Origin: Accumulibacter sp964428215
GTDB lineage: Bacteria; Pseudomonadota; Gammaproteobacteria; Burkholderiales; Rhodocyclaceae
Reading direction: 5' to 3'
Length of the DNA: 15,726 nt
Assembly (NCBI GenBank): GCA_964428215.1
Contig: CAYRXO010000075.1
Coordinates: 1 to 15,726, forward strand
Positions 1 through 13,507 of the stretch are shown one piece after another (the first letter of the stretch is position 1; each line of letters opens with the position of its first letter). Below the pieces are notes generated by a model, which saw only the letters and a program-made list of their open reading frames with translations, had not been told where the DNA came from and ran no database searches. Made by a program: the position numbers and the translations under genes.

Positions 1-53
1 GTGAAGGCGGCCGTACCGTCGGTGCCGGTGTCGTCGCCAAAATCATCGAGTAA
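1..53 (+). CDS. tuf: Elongation factor Tu, C-terminal end (partial, cut by window start)
   Basis: Only the last 16 full codons and the TAA stop (51-53) are inside the window, read in the frame starting at position 3. They translate to EGGRTVGAGVVAKIIE, the highly conserved C-terminus of bacterial EF-Tu domain III. EF-Tu carries aminoacyl-tRNA to the ribosome as a GTP complex in the cytoplasm. The rest of the gene lies upstream of the window. It is followed by tRNA-Trp and secE, an arrangement common in proteobacteria, where one of two tuf copies precedes the secE-nusG cluster. A second tuf starts at the far end of this window. The identification rests on a short but very characteristic tail. 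Confidence 0.9.
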   Translation, partial: EGGRTVGAGVVAKIIE

Positions 54-69
54 TCTCAATACGGTTGCC

Positions 70-94
70 GCGCGGATTCCCCATGGGTCCGCGC
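70..94 (+). other. Hairpin between tuf and tRNA-Trp
   Basis: GCGCGGA (70-76) and TCCGCGC (88-94) are perfect 7-bp inverted arms around an 11-nt loop. Inside the loop a further CCC/GGG pairing is possible. No T-run follows, so this does not look like a complete intrinsic terminator. It sits between the tuf stop and the tRNA 5' end, so it may be a 3' end-protecting or RNA-processing structure separating the tuf mRNA from the tRNA precursor. That function is inference. Confidence 0.5.
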
Positions 95-106
95 AGTCTC
101 TGCTGC

Positions 107-182
107 AGGGGTATAGCTCAACTGGCAGAGCGTCGGTCTCCAAAACCGAAGGTTGGGGGTTCGATTCCCTCTGCCCCTGCCA
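107..182 (+). tRNA. trnW: tRNA-Trp (anticodon CCA)
   Basis: The 76-nt sequence folds into a complete cloverleaf. The acceptor stem is AGGGGTA (107-113) with TGCCCCT (172-178), including one G-U pair. The D stem is GCTC (116-119) with GAGC (128-131). The anticodon stem is 133-137 with 145-149, around the loop CTCCAAA, giving anticodon CCA at 140-142 and reading UGG. The variable loop is AGGTT, and the T arm is 155-159 with 167-171 around TTCGATT. The discriminator is G179 and the CCA end is encoded at 180-182. It lies only 23 nt before secE, so it is probably co-transcribed and released by processing. The terminal A of CCA is also the A of an ATG in the secE frame. Confidence 0.97.
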
Positions 183-205
183 TGTATTTAACCAAAGCGG
201 ACGAA

Positions 206-559
206 ATGGCCGATAAGTTCAAGTTTGCGCTGGCGCTATTGCTGCTTGCGGCCGGCGTGGCTGGCTTTTACCTGCTTGCCGAGCAGGCGATGATCTTGCG
301 AGTGCTGGCCGTTCTGGTCGGTGTCGGTCTGGCTGCCGCAATGGCTTGGCAGACCGAGCCTGGGCGTCGGTTTTTCGCTTTCGCCAAAGAATCTACCACC
401 GAAGCCAAAAAAGTGGTCTGGCCGTCACGCAAGGAGACGATGCAGGCGACGGGTCTGGTTTTCCTGTTCGTCGTGACGATGGCCCTTTTTCTCTGGCTGA
501 CCGACAAGAGCCTGGAATGGGTTCTTTATGACTTGGTCTTGGGGTGGAGAAAATCATGA
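206..559 (+). CDS. secE: Protein translocase subunit SecE
   Basis: This 117-residue inner-membrane protein is the essential small subunit of the SecYEG translocon and clamps SecY. Three hydrophobic segments are visible at about residues 6-24, 29-47 and 83-98. Between the second and third lies the conserved cytoplasmic amphipathic region, with E62 and the VVWPSRKET signature at 70-78, which is the part that contacts SecY. The length is close to the three-segment E. coli protein (127 residues). I chose the ATG at 206 because MADKFKFAL is the usual start in betaproteobacteria. An in-frame ATG at 182 overlaps the tRNA 3' end. The ribosome site is weak (GGA at 199-201). The stop codon overlaps the nusG start (ATGA at 556-559), which suggests translational coupling. 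Confidence 0.95.
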   Translation: MADKFKFALALLLLAAGVAGFYLLAEQAMILRVLAVLVGVGLAAAMAWQTEPGRRFFAFAKESTTEAKKVVWPSRKETMQATGLVFLFVVTMALFLWLTDKSLEWVLYDLVLGWRKS

Positions 560-1089
560 GCATGCGTTGGTATGTGGTGCACGCCTATTCTGGCTTCGAG
601 AAAAGTGTTCAGCGTGCCCTCGTCGAACGCATACAGCGTAACGGGATGCAGGATGCTTTCGGGCGCATTCTGGTGCCGGTCGAAGAGGTCGTCGAACTCA
701 AGATGGGGCAGAAAAGCATCTCCGAGCGCAAATTCTTCCCCGGTTATGTGCTGGTTGAAATGGAGATGAACGACGACTCCTGGCATCTGGTCAAGAGTAC
801 GCCGAAGGTTACCGGCTTCGTCGGCGGTACCGCCAACAAGCCGACGCCGATTTCCGAAAAGGAAGTCGAAAAGATCATGCAGCAGATGCAGGAAGGCGTC
901 GAGAAGCCGAGGCCGAAAGTGTTGTTCGAACCGGGCGAAGTCGTTCGGGTCAAAGATGGGCCGTTTACCGACTTTCATGGTTCCGTCGAACATGTCAATT
1001 ACGAAAAGAATCGTTTGCGCGTTTCGGTGACCATTTTTGGTCGACCGACGCCGGTGGAACTGGAATTCGGACAGGTCGAAAAGGCTTGA
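556..1089 (+). CDS. nusG: Transcription termination/antitermination factor NusG
   Basis: NusG (177 residues) binds the RNA polymerase clamp, suppresses pausing, recruits Rho, and links the polymerase to ribosomal protein S10. The N-terminal NGN domain begins MRWYVVHAYSGFEK and contains the FFPGYVLVEM strand. The C-terminal KOW domain begins near residue 123, with the FEPGEVVRVKDGPF motif at 124-137, and ends near GRPTPVELEF. The length matches the family (E. coli 181). The ATG at 556 is preferred because GGAGA at 546-550 lies 5 nt upstream and many homologues have one or two residues before the MRWYV core. A second ATG at 562 is possible. The gene overlaps secE by four bases, and rplK follows after a 135-nt structured spacer. 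Confidence 0.97.
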   Translation: MSMRWYVVHAYSGFEKSVQRALVERIQRNGMQDAFGRILVPVEEVVELKMGQKSISERKFFPGYVLVEMEMNDDSWHLVKSTPKVTGFVGGTANKPTPISEKEVEKIMQQMQEGVEKPRPKVLFEPGEVVRVKDGPFTDFHGSVEHVNYEKNRLRVSVTIFGRPTPVELEFGQVEKA

Positions 1090-1224
1090 TCGTTTCCGGC
1101 AAGTCGTCGCTGAGCCAAGGTTCGCCTGCGCACAACTTGCCGCCGTGCGGCTTGCATGGGCCGCGTTTGTCATTTGGGGAGCGTTCGATTGAGCGCGTTT
1201 GCACCCGCAAGGAGGATTTGAAGA
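1090..1224 (+). promoter_or_regulatory. nusG-rplK spacer / rplK leader with alternative hairpins
   Basis: No convincing sigma-70 promoter is visible here. Two hairpins share bases and so exclude one another: GGCAAGT (1098-1104) with ACTTGCC (1135-1141), and GCCGC (1139-1143) with GCGGC (1147-1151). CTTGC occurs at 1137-1140 (partly) and at 1151-1155. It could also pair with GCAAG at 1207-1211, which overlaps the rplK Shine-Dalgarno. In E. coli, L1 represses the L11-L1 message by binding this leader, so an L1 operator is expected here. I cannot confirm the exact L1-site geometry. Confidence 0.4.
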
Positions 1225-1656
1225 GTGGCGAAGAAAATAACCGGTTATATCAAGCTGCAGGTGCCGGCGGGTAAAGCCAACCCGTCGCCGCCGATCGGCC
1301 CGGCGCTCGGTCAGCGCGGTCTGAACATCATGGAGTTCTGCAAAGCTTTCAATGCCCAGACGCAGGGTATGGAGCCGGGTTTGCCGATTCCGGTGGTCAT
1401 TACCGCCTTTGCCGACAAGAGCTTCACTTTCATCATGAAAACGCCGCCGGCGACGGTGTTGATCAAGAAGGCGATCGGTTTGCAGAAAGGTAGCGCCAAG
1501 CCGAATACCACCAAAGTCGGCAAGTTGACGCGTGCACAGCTTGAAGCCATAGCGACGCAGAAAATGCCCGATTTGACCGCTGCCGATCTCGATGCCGCCG
1601 TGCGTACCATCGCCGGCAGTGCCCTGACCATGGGCGTCACGGTGGAGGGAGTTTGA
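1225..1656 (+). CDS. rplK: 50S ribosomal protein L11
   Basis: L11 (143 residues, E. coli 142) binds the 1050-1100 region of 23S rRNA at the GTPase-associated centre. It is the site of thiostrepton action and of stringent-response sensing by RelA. The N-terminal domain shows the proline-rich PPIGPALGQRGLNIM segment (about residues 22-36) and EFCKAFNAQT. The C-terminal RNA-binding domain runs from about residue 75, with KTPPATVLIKKA and a conserved terminal GSALTMGVTVEGV. Lysines near the N-terminus and in EFCKAF are candidate PrmA methylation sites by family knowledge. The start is GTG at 1225, supported by a strong AAGGAGGA at 1209-1216. rplA begins 1 nt after the stop, so the two are surely co-transcribed. 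Confidence 0.97.
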   Translation: MAKKITGYIKLQVPAGKANPSPPIGPALGQRGLNIMEFCKAFNAQTQGMEPGLPIPVVITAFADKSFTFIMKTPPATVLIKKAIGLQKGSAKPNTTKVGKLTRAQLEAIATQKMPDLTAADLDAAVRTIAGSALTMGVTVEGV

Positions 1657-1657
1657 C

Positions 1658-2347
1658 ATGGCGACATTGAGCAAGCGTCAAAAAGTCGTCAAAGGCAAAA
1701 TCGATCGCAGCAAAAGCTATCCTGCCGCCGATGCCCTGAAAATCGCCAAGGATCTGGCGACGGCCAAGTTCGACGAGTCGATCGACGTCGCCGTTTGTCT
1801 GGGGGTCGATCCGCGCAAGTCGGATCAGATCGTGCGCGGTTCGGTGGTTCTGCCGGCAGGTACCGGCAAAACGATCCGTGTGGCTGTCTTCGCCCAGGGC
1901 GACAACGCGGCGGCAGCCAAAGCGGCGGGTGCGGATATCGTCGGTTTCGACGATCTGGCGGCCGAAGTCAAGTCGGGAGTGATCAACTTTGACCGGGTGA
2001 TTGCCACGCCGGACGCAATGCGCGTCGTCGGTCAATTGGGCCAGATACTCGGCCCGCGCGGCTTGATGCCGAACCCGAAGGTCGGTACGGTGACCGCCGA
2101 TGTGGCTACCGCCGTCAAGAATGCCAAGGCCGGGCAGGTGCAGTACCGGACGGACAAGGGTGGCATCATCCACAGCACCATCGGACGTGCCTCTTTCGAT
2201 GTCGAACAATTGTCCGTCAACCTCAAGGCCCTGATGGAAGCCTTGATCAAGGCCAAGCCGGCGACTTCGAAAGGTCAGTACGTGCGGCGTGTCGCCCTGT
2301 CGAGCACCATGGGGCCCGGTGTGCGGGTGGATGCCTCGACCATTTGA
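1658..2347 (+). CDS. rplA: 50S ribosomal protein L1
   Basis: L1 (229 residues) forms the mobile L1 stalk of the large subunit, which moves deacylated tRNA to the E site. By family knowledge it also represses translation of its own L11-L1 message. The protein begins MATLSKRQKVVKGKID. The signature GPRGLMPNPKVGTVT lies at residues 132-146, in domain II. The C-terminal domain I part contains KGGIIHSTIGR and ends SSTMGPGVRVDAS. Length and sequence are typical (E. coli 234). The ATG at 1658 follows the rplK stop directly, with GGAGG at 1644-1648 inside the end of rplK as its ribosome site. A 280-nt leader region separates it from rplJ. Confidence 0.97.
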   Translation: MATLSKRQKVVKGKIDRSKSYPAADALKIAKDLATAKFDESIDVAVCLGVDPRKSDQIVRGSVVLPAGTGKTIRVAVFAQGDNAAAAKAAGADIVGFDDLAAEVKSGVINFDRVIATPDAMRVVGQLGQILGPRGLMPNPKVGTVTADVATAVKNAKAGQVQYRTDKGGIIHSTIGRASFDVEQLSVNLKALMEALIKAKPATSKGQYVRRVALSSTMGPGVRVDASTI

Positions 2348-2356
2348 TTTATGGAT

Positions 2357-2401
2357 CACAAAGCAGCCGCTATTGAGTAGGCTGCGTAAACCAGCTTTGT
2401 G
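2357..2401 (+). other. Two-part hairpin just after rplA
   Basis: CACAAAGC (2357-2364) and GCTTTGTG (2394-2401) are perfect 8-bp arms. Inside, AGCC (2365-2368) pairs with GGCT (2380-2383) around an 11-nt loop, leaving a 10-nt bulge (2384-2393) on the 3' side. No U-run follows, so it is not a standard terminator. It begins 10 nt after the rplA stop and could be a processing or 3'-stabilising element. Function is unknown. Confidence 0.5.
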
Positions 2402-2403
2402 GG

Positions 2404-2503
2404 CTGCCGGCAGTGGCTTCGCCTTTGCCGGCAGACCGTCAAAGACCGCAGGTGCCAAGGACATGTCCGCGGCTTAAGTGTGTGAGCGGCCTGCGTAGAC
2501 GGT
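2404..2503 (+). promoter_or_regulatory. L10 leader (autoregulatory site for the L10-L7/L12 complex)
   Basis: A hairpin CTGCCGGCA (2404-2412) / TGCCGGCAG (2426-2434) abuts a long-range stem. In that stem ACCGTC (2435-2440) pairs with GACGGT (2498-2503), and CGCAGG (2447-2452) pairs with CCTGCG (2490-2495). Between the two helices lies an asymmetric internal loop: AAAGAC on the 5' side, TA on the 3' side. The strings GTC-AAGACCGCAGG and CCTGCGTAGACGGTG match what I remember of the E. coli rplJ leader, which binds L10(L12)4 and represses rplJ-rplL translation. The internal loop is kink-turn-like. The apical part (37 nt, 2453-2489) can form a further CCGC/GCGG helix. The element lies 125 nt before the rplJ start. 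Confidence 0.85.
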
Positions 2504-2577
2504 GTGCCCCGGAAATGATTACGTGACAAGGGTTTTGCCTGTCGTCTCGTCTCGGCTCCAGGTCGCCGTGGGCTTCG

Positions 2578-2597
2578 GCGCATCCTCGCGGATGTGC
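2578..2597 (+). other. Hairpin upstream of the rplJ ribosome site
   Basis: GCGCATCC (2578-2585) pairs with GGATGTGC (2590-2597) through 8 bp including one G-U, closed by the tetraloop TCGC. It ends 16 nt before the rplJ Shine-Dalgarno GGGAGGA (2614-2620). It may help present or mask the translation start as part of the L10-controlled leader. That role is inference. Confidence 0.5.
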
Positions 2598-2627
2598 TGT
2601 TTGATGACTTGAAGGGAGGAAGGGCCT

Positions 2628-3125
2628 GTGGGTCTCAATCTTGATGAAAAGAAAACCGTTGTCGACGAGGTGAAAGCCAAGGTCGCGACGGCGCAAACGG
2701 TGGTTCTTGCCGAATACAGCGGCTTGCCGGTGGCGCACATGACGCGCCTGCGCGCACAGGCGCGTGCTTCCGGGGTCTACCTGCGGGTGCTGAAAAACAC
2801 CCTCGTGCGCCGCGCGGTCGAAGGCAGTGCCTTTGCCAATCTTGCCGATCAGATGAAAGGGCCGCTGATCTACAGCGTTTCCGACGATGCGGTAGCGGCG
2901 GCCAAGGTCCTGAACGACTTTGCAAAAACTAATGACAAGCTGATTCTGAAAGCGGGCAACTACGCCGGCAAGCTGTTGGACAAAGCGGCTGTGCAGGAAT
3001 TGGCCTCGATCCCGAGTCGGGACGAGCTGCTCGCGCAATTGCTCGGCGTCATGCAGGCGCCGGTTGCCGGTTTTGCCTGTGCGTTGTCGGCGTTGGCCAA
3101 GCAACGTGAAGAAGCCGCGGCTTGA
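2628..3125 (+). CDS. rplJ: 50S ribosomal protein L10
   Basis: L10 (165 residues, same length class as E. coli) anchors the L7/L12 dimers to the ribosome as the base of the stalk. Together with L12 it binds its own mRNA leader. The N-terminal rRNA-binding domain contains LDEKKTVVDEVKAK, the AQTVVLAEYSGLPV strand and the RVLKNTLVRRA motif. The C-terminal helix, which carries the L12 dimers in this family, ends with ALSALAKQREEAAA. The start is GTG at 2628, preceded by GGGAGGA (2614-2620) at 7-nt spacing, and MGLNLDEKK agrees with homologues. It is followed 46 nt later by rplL, its functional partner. Expression is probably controlled by the leader at 2404-2503. Confidence 0.96.
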   Translation: MGLNLDEKKTVVDEVKAKVATAQTVVLAEYSGLPVAHMTRLRAQARASGVYLRVLKNTLVRRAVEGSAFANLADQMKGPLIYSVSDDAVAAAKVLNDFAKTNDKLILKAGNYAGKLLDKAAVQELASIPSRDELLAQLLGVMQAPVAGFACALSALAKQREEAAA

Positions 3126-3171
3126 ACGGTTGTCAGCCTTTTTGAGTATTCAGATTTAGGAGTGTATTGAT

Positions 3172-3540
3172 ATGGCAGTTAGCAAAGAAGACATCCTGGA
3201 AGCCGTTGGTGCGATGACGGTGATGGAGCTGAACGATCTGGTCAAGGCGTTCGAAGAAAAATTCGGTGTTTCCGCCGCGTCGATGGCGGTGGCCGCGCCG
3301 GGTGCGGCGGCGCCGGTCGTCGAAGAGCAGACCGAATTCACCGTCATGTTGGCGGGTATCGGTGAGAAAAAGGTCGAGGTGATCAAGGTCGTGCGTGCCG
3401 CAACAGGGTTGGGTCTGAAGGAAGCCAAGGATCTGGTCGACAGCGCGCCGAAGGCGGTCAAAGAATCGATTTCCAAGGCCGATGCCGAAGCCTTAAAGAA
3501 ACTTCTGGAGGACGCTGGCGCCAAAGTTGAGATCAAGTAA
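3172..3540 (+). CDS. rplL: 50S ribosomal protein L7/L12
   Basis: L7/L12 (122 residues, E. coli 121) forms the multi-copy flexible stalk that recruits and activates the translational GTPases, including EF-Tu and EF-G encoded in this same window. The N-terminal dimerisation domain covers about residues 1-35 (ILEAVGAMTVMELNDLVKAFEEKFGV). An Ala/Pro/Val-rich hinge follows (MAVAAPGAAAPVVEE). The C-terminal factor-binding domain includes EKKVEVIKVVRAATGLGLKEAKDLV and ends with GAKVEIK. The ATG at 3172 has TAGGAG at 3157-3162 as ribosome site. Four molecules or more per L10 are needed, so this gene is usually translated more efficiently than rplJ. A partial terminator follows directly. Confidence 0.97.
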   Translation: MAVSKEDILEAVGAMTVMELNDLVKAFEEKFGVSAASMAVAAPGAAAPVVEEQTEFTVMLAGIGEKKVEVIKVVRAATGLGLKEAKDLVDSAPKAVKESISKADAEALKKLLEDAGAKVEIK

Positions 3541-3557
3541 TTCCGGTCCGACGCGCT

Positions 3558-3590
3558 GGGCTGACCGCCTTCGTGGTGGTCAGCCCTTTT
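3558..3590 (+). terminator. rplL-rpoB attenuator (probably partial terminator)
   Basis: GGGCTGACCGCC (3558-3569) pairs with GGTGGTCAGCCC (3575-3586) through 12 bp including one G-U, around a 5-nt loop TTCGT. TTTT (3587-3590) follows, then GTGC and another TTTT. It begins 17 nt after the rplL stop. In E. coli, a leaky terminator in the same position lowers rpoBC expression relative to the ribosomal protein genes. The short U-run suits partial read-through. I see no strong promoter between it and rpoB. Confidence 0.8.
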
Positions 3591-3610
3591 GTGCTTTTCC
3601 GGAAACGACA

Positions 3611-3699
3611 GTGCAGAGTTTGTCCTGCGGCGAATTTTTTCGCCGGGCAGCGCACAAAGTCAAGACGAGTTGGCAACGGATACGAGATATCCGCGTTGC
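3611..3699 (+). other. Two tandem hairpins in the rpoB leader
   Basis: First hairpin: GGCGAA (3629-3634) with TTCGCC (3639-3644) around TTTT. It is extended by CTGC (3625-3628, slightly shifted by bulges) with GCAG (3647-3650), and by TTTGT (3619-3623) with ACAAA (3654-3658). Second hairpin: GCAAC (3673-3677) with GTTGC (3695-3699), and GGATA (3678-3682) with TATCC (3688-3692), around CGAGA with a 2-nt bulge. In E. coli an RNase III processing site lies in this interval, so one of these may be a cleavage site here. The remaining leader to 3798 shows no clear promoter. Confidence 0.5.
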
Positions 3700-3798
3700 T
3701 TCCCAATGGCCGGTTTGTCTTTGTCCGTTGCGAATTGGCGAGCTGGACGACCTTCGCTGATGCGCATAGAGAATTTGCTTACTGAGTTCGGAGCGAAT

Positions 3799-8082
<4,284 letters not shown>

Positions 8083-8097
8083 CAGTATTACCAGCGG

Positions 8098-8147
8098 GAT
8101 GGCTGCCGGGCCGGGCGGTAAACAATTTCTCCGTACGGCCCGCCATC
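8098..8147 (+). other. Hairpin in the rpoB-rpoC spacer
   Basis: GATGGC (8098-8103) pairs with GCCATC (8142-8147), and GGGCCG (8108-8113) pairs with CGGCCC (8136-8141). This makes a 12-bp stem with a 4-nt bulge (TGCC, 8104-8107) and a 22-nt loop. No U-run follows, so it is unlikely to terminate. It fills most of the 96-nt spacer and leaves the rpoC ribosome site GGAG (8169-8172) free. It may be an mRNA processing or stability element. Confidence 0.5.
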
Positions 8148-8178
8148 TCCGATAGCTCATTCCTCACTGGAGCAAAAG

Positions 8179-12383
<4,205 letters not shown>

Positions 12384-12387
<4 letters not shown>

Positions 12388-12412
12388 CTTGTAGAGATAT
12401 AGACCATAGAAT
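12384..12412 (+). promoter_or_regulatory. Predicted sigma-70 promoter for rpsL (str operon), overlapping the rpoC stop
   Basis: TTGACT (12384-12389) and TAGAAT (12407-12412) are separated by exactly 17 bp. Each hexamer matches the consensus at 5 of 6 positions. The -35 hexamer includes the rpoC stop codon TGA. A start site would fall near 12418-12420, giving an rpsL leader of about 140 nt that contains the terminator at 12466-12499. No comparable promoter is visible between that terminator and rpsL. Prediction is from sequence only. Confidence 0.65.
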
Positions 12413-12427
12413 CATTAATCTTTGTCG

Positions 12428-12474
12428 CCGGAGCGGTGTTCCGCGTCGGTTGACCATCCATATTGCCGAGGCGG
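12428..12474 (+). promoter_or_regulatory. Candidate antiterminator / alternative hairpins in the rpsL leader
   Basis: Segment 1, CCGGAGCGG (12428-12436), folds with segment 2, CCGCGTCGG (12441-12449), around TGTT with a small internal loop. Segment 2 can instead pair with segment 3, CCGAGGCGG (12466-12474), in 8 of 9 positions. Segment 3 is the 5' arm of the terminator. Forming 2:3 would therefore block termination, while 1:2 would allow it. The pairings are read directly from the sequence. The regulatory role is inference and no effector is evident. Confidence 0.4.
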
Positions 12475-12499
12475 CCTGCGGGTCCGCCTTGGTTTTTTT
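12466..12499 (+). terminator. Strong intrinsic terminator between rpoC and rpsL
   Basis: CCGAGGCGG (12466-12474) pairs with CCGCCTTGG (12484-12492) over 9 bp including one G-U, with a 9-nt loop, and is followed at once by seven Ts (12493-12499). It would end transcripts from the rplK-rpoC unit. Because the best rpsL promoter lies upstream of it, it may also act as an attenuator for the str operon. Confidence 0.88.
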
Positions 12500-12557
12500 A
12501 CAGCAGCCGTCAGCTCGCTTGTCGTGCCGGTGGTTCCATGAACATAGGGGTGTCAAC

Positions 12558-12935
12558 ATGCCGACCATTAACCAATTGGTGCGCAAGCCTCGTGAGGCGG
12601 TACGCAGCAAAAGCAAGGTGCCTGCGCTGAGCAACTGCCCGCAAAAGCGGGGGGTGTGCACCCGTGTCTATACCACAACGCCGAAAAAGCCGAACTCCGC
12701 GTTGCGCAAGGTCTGCAAAGTGCGTCTGACCAACGGTTTCGAGGTCATTTCATACATCGGTGGTGAAGGGCACAATCTGCAGGAGCACTCGGTGGTGCTG
12801 ATCCGTGGTGGCCGGGTGAAGGATCTGCCCGGTGTGCGTTATCACACCGTTCGCGGTTCCCTGGATACGCAAGGCGTCAAGAAGCGCAAGCAGGGTCGTT
12901 CCAAGTACGGAACCAAGCGTCCGAAGGCGGCTTGA
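12558..12935 (+). CDS. rpsL: 30S ribosomal protein S12
   Basis: S12 (125 residues, E. coli 124) lies at the decoding centre of the small subunit and controls translational accuracy. The protein begins MPTINQLVRKPRE and contains the PQKRGVCTRVYTTTPKKPNS core and the RGGRVKDLPGVRYH loop. K43 and K88, the residues changed in classical streptomycin-resistant mutants, are both lysine, so the sequence predicts a sensitive form. D89 is the position beta-methylthiolated in homologues. The ATG at 12558 is preceded by AGGGG (12546-12550). The same frame stays open for 174 nt upstream, but that stretch is not S12-like. It is the first gene of the str operon, followed by rpsG after 88 nt. Confidence 0.97.
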   Translation: MPTINQLVRKPREAVRSKSKVPALSNCPQKRGVCTRVYTTTPKKPNSALRKVCKVRLTNGFEVISYIGGEGHNLQEHSVVLIRGGRVKDLPGVRYHTVRGSLDTQGVKKRKQGRSKYGTKRPKAA

Positions 12936-12976
12936 GTTTCATGCGAGTAAGGGTCGTTCGTCATCGGCGGCCGGAG

Positions 12977-12992
12977 GGGTGAGTCTTCGCCC
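12977..12992 (+). promoter_or_regulatory. Small hairpin in the rpsL-rpsG spacer, candidate part of an S7 feedback site
   Basis: GGGTGA (12977-12982) pairs with TCGCCC (12987-12992) around GTCT, a 6-bp stem with one G-T pair. The spacer is 88 nt (12936-13023). In E. coli, S7 binds the S12-S7 intercistronic RNA (about 96 nt) and represses its own translation, so the position suits such a site. I cannot show that the S7-binding geometry is conserved here. Confidence 0.35.
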
Positions 12993-13023
12993 GTCAACTG
13001 AATAGTGAACATGAGAGGTCGAT

Positions 13024-13494
13024 ATGCCCCGTCGTCGTGAAGTACCAAAGCGCGACATTCTGCCGGATCCCAAGTTCGGCAATGTCGAAGTGTCCAAGTT
13101 TGTCAATACGATCATGAAGAGCGGCAAGAAATCGGTCGCCGAGCGGATCGTCTATGGTGCTTTCGATCAGATCGTCAGCAAGACCGGCAAGGAGCCGATC
13201 GAAGTTTTTTCGGCCGCATTGGGCAACATCAAGCCGCTGGTGGAAGTCAAAAGTCGTCGTGTCGGTGGTGCGAACTATCAGGTCCCGGTCGAAGTGCGTC
13301 CGAGTCGACGCATGGCGTTGGCCATGCGCTGGCTACGCGAGTCGGCGCGCAAGCGTTCGGAAAAATCGATGGGTCAGCGCTTGGCTGCCGAAATGCTCGA
13401 GGCGGCCGAAAGCCGCGGGGGCGCGGTCAAGAAGCGCGACGAAGTGCACCGCATGGCTGAAGCCAACAAGGCGTTTGCCCACTTCCGCTTCTGA
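13024..13494 (+). CDS. rpsG: 30S ribosomal protein S7
   Basis: S7 (156 residues) is a primary 16S rRNA-binding protein that starts assembly of the small-subunit head and lines the E-site mRNA exit path. The sequence begins MPRRREVPKRDILPDPKFG and continues with the helical core (VSKFVNTIMKSGKKSVAERI). The beta-hairpin region KSRRVGGANYQVPVEV follows, then the conserved RRMALAMRWL helix, and it ends NKAFAHFRF. Length is the usual bacterial value for the short form. The ATG at 13024 has GAGAGG at 13013-13018 as ribosome site. It lies between rpsL and fusA as in most proteobacterial str operons, and is the probable autogenous regulator of the operon. Confidence 0.97.
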   Translation: MPRRREVPKRDILPDPKFGNVEVSKFVNTIMKSGKKSVAERIVYGAFDQIVSKTGKEPIEVFSAALGNIKPLVEVKSRRVGGANYQVPVEVRPSRRMALAMRWLRESARKRSEKSMGQRLAAEMLEAAESRGGAVKKRDEVHRMAEANKAFAHFRF

Positions 13495-13507
13495 TTCAAT
13501 CTGCAGT

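Noticed and set aside
544..555. GTG at 544 as the nusG start
   Set aside because: It would add only MEKI ahead of the family start and destroy the role of GGAGA (546-550) as ribosome site for the ATG at 556.
3589..3798. In-frame upstream extension of rpoB, including an ATG at 3760
   Set aside because: The extra residues do not resemble RNA polymerase beta, the region overlaps the attenuator and leader hairpins, and only the ATG at 3799 has a good ribosome site and the conserved MSYSFTEKKRIRK start.
12436..12453. Five-codon mini-frame (GTG to TGA) in the rpsL leader as a leader peptide for attenuation
   Set aside because: The nearest GGAG (12430-12433) is only 2 nt away, too close for a ribosome site, and the peptide has no run of a regulatory amino acid.
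12500..12557. A promoter between the terminator and rpsL (TTGTCG near 12519 with a weak -10)
   Set aside because: No -10 hexamer at a usual spacing matches more than half of the consensus.
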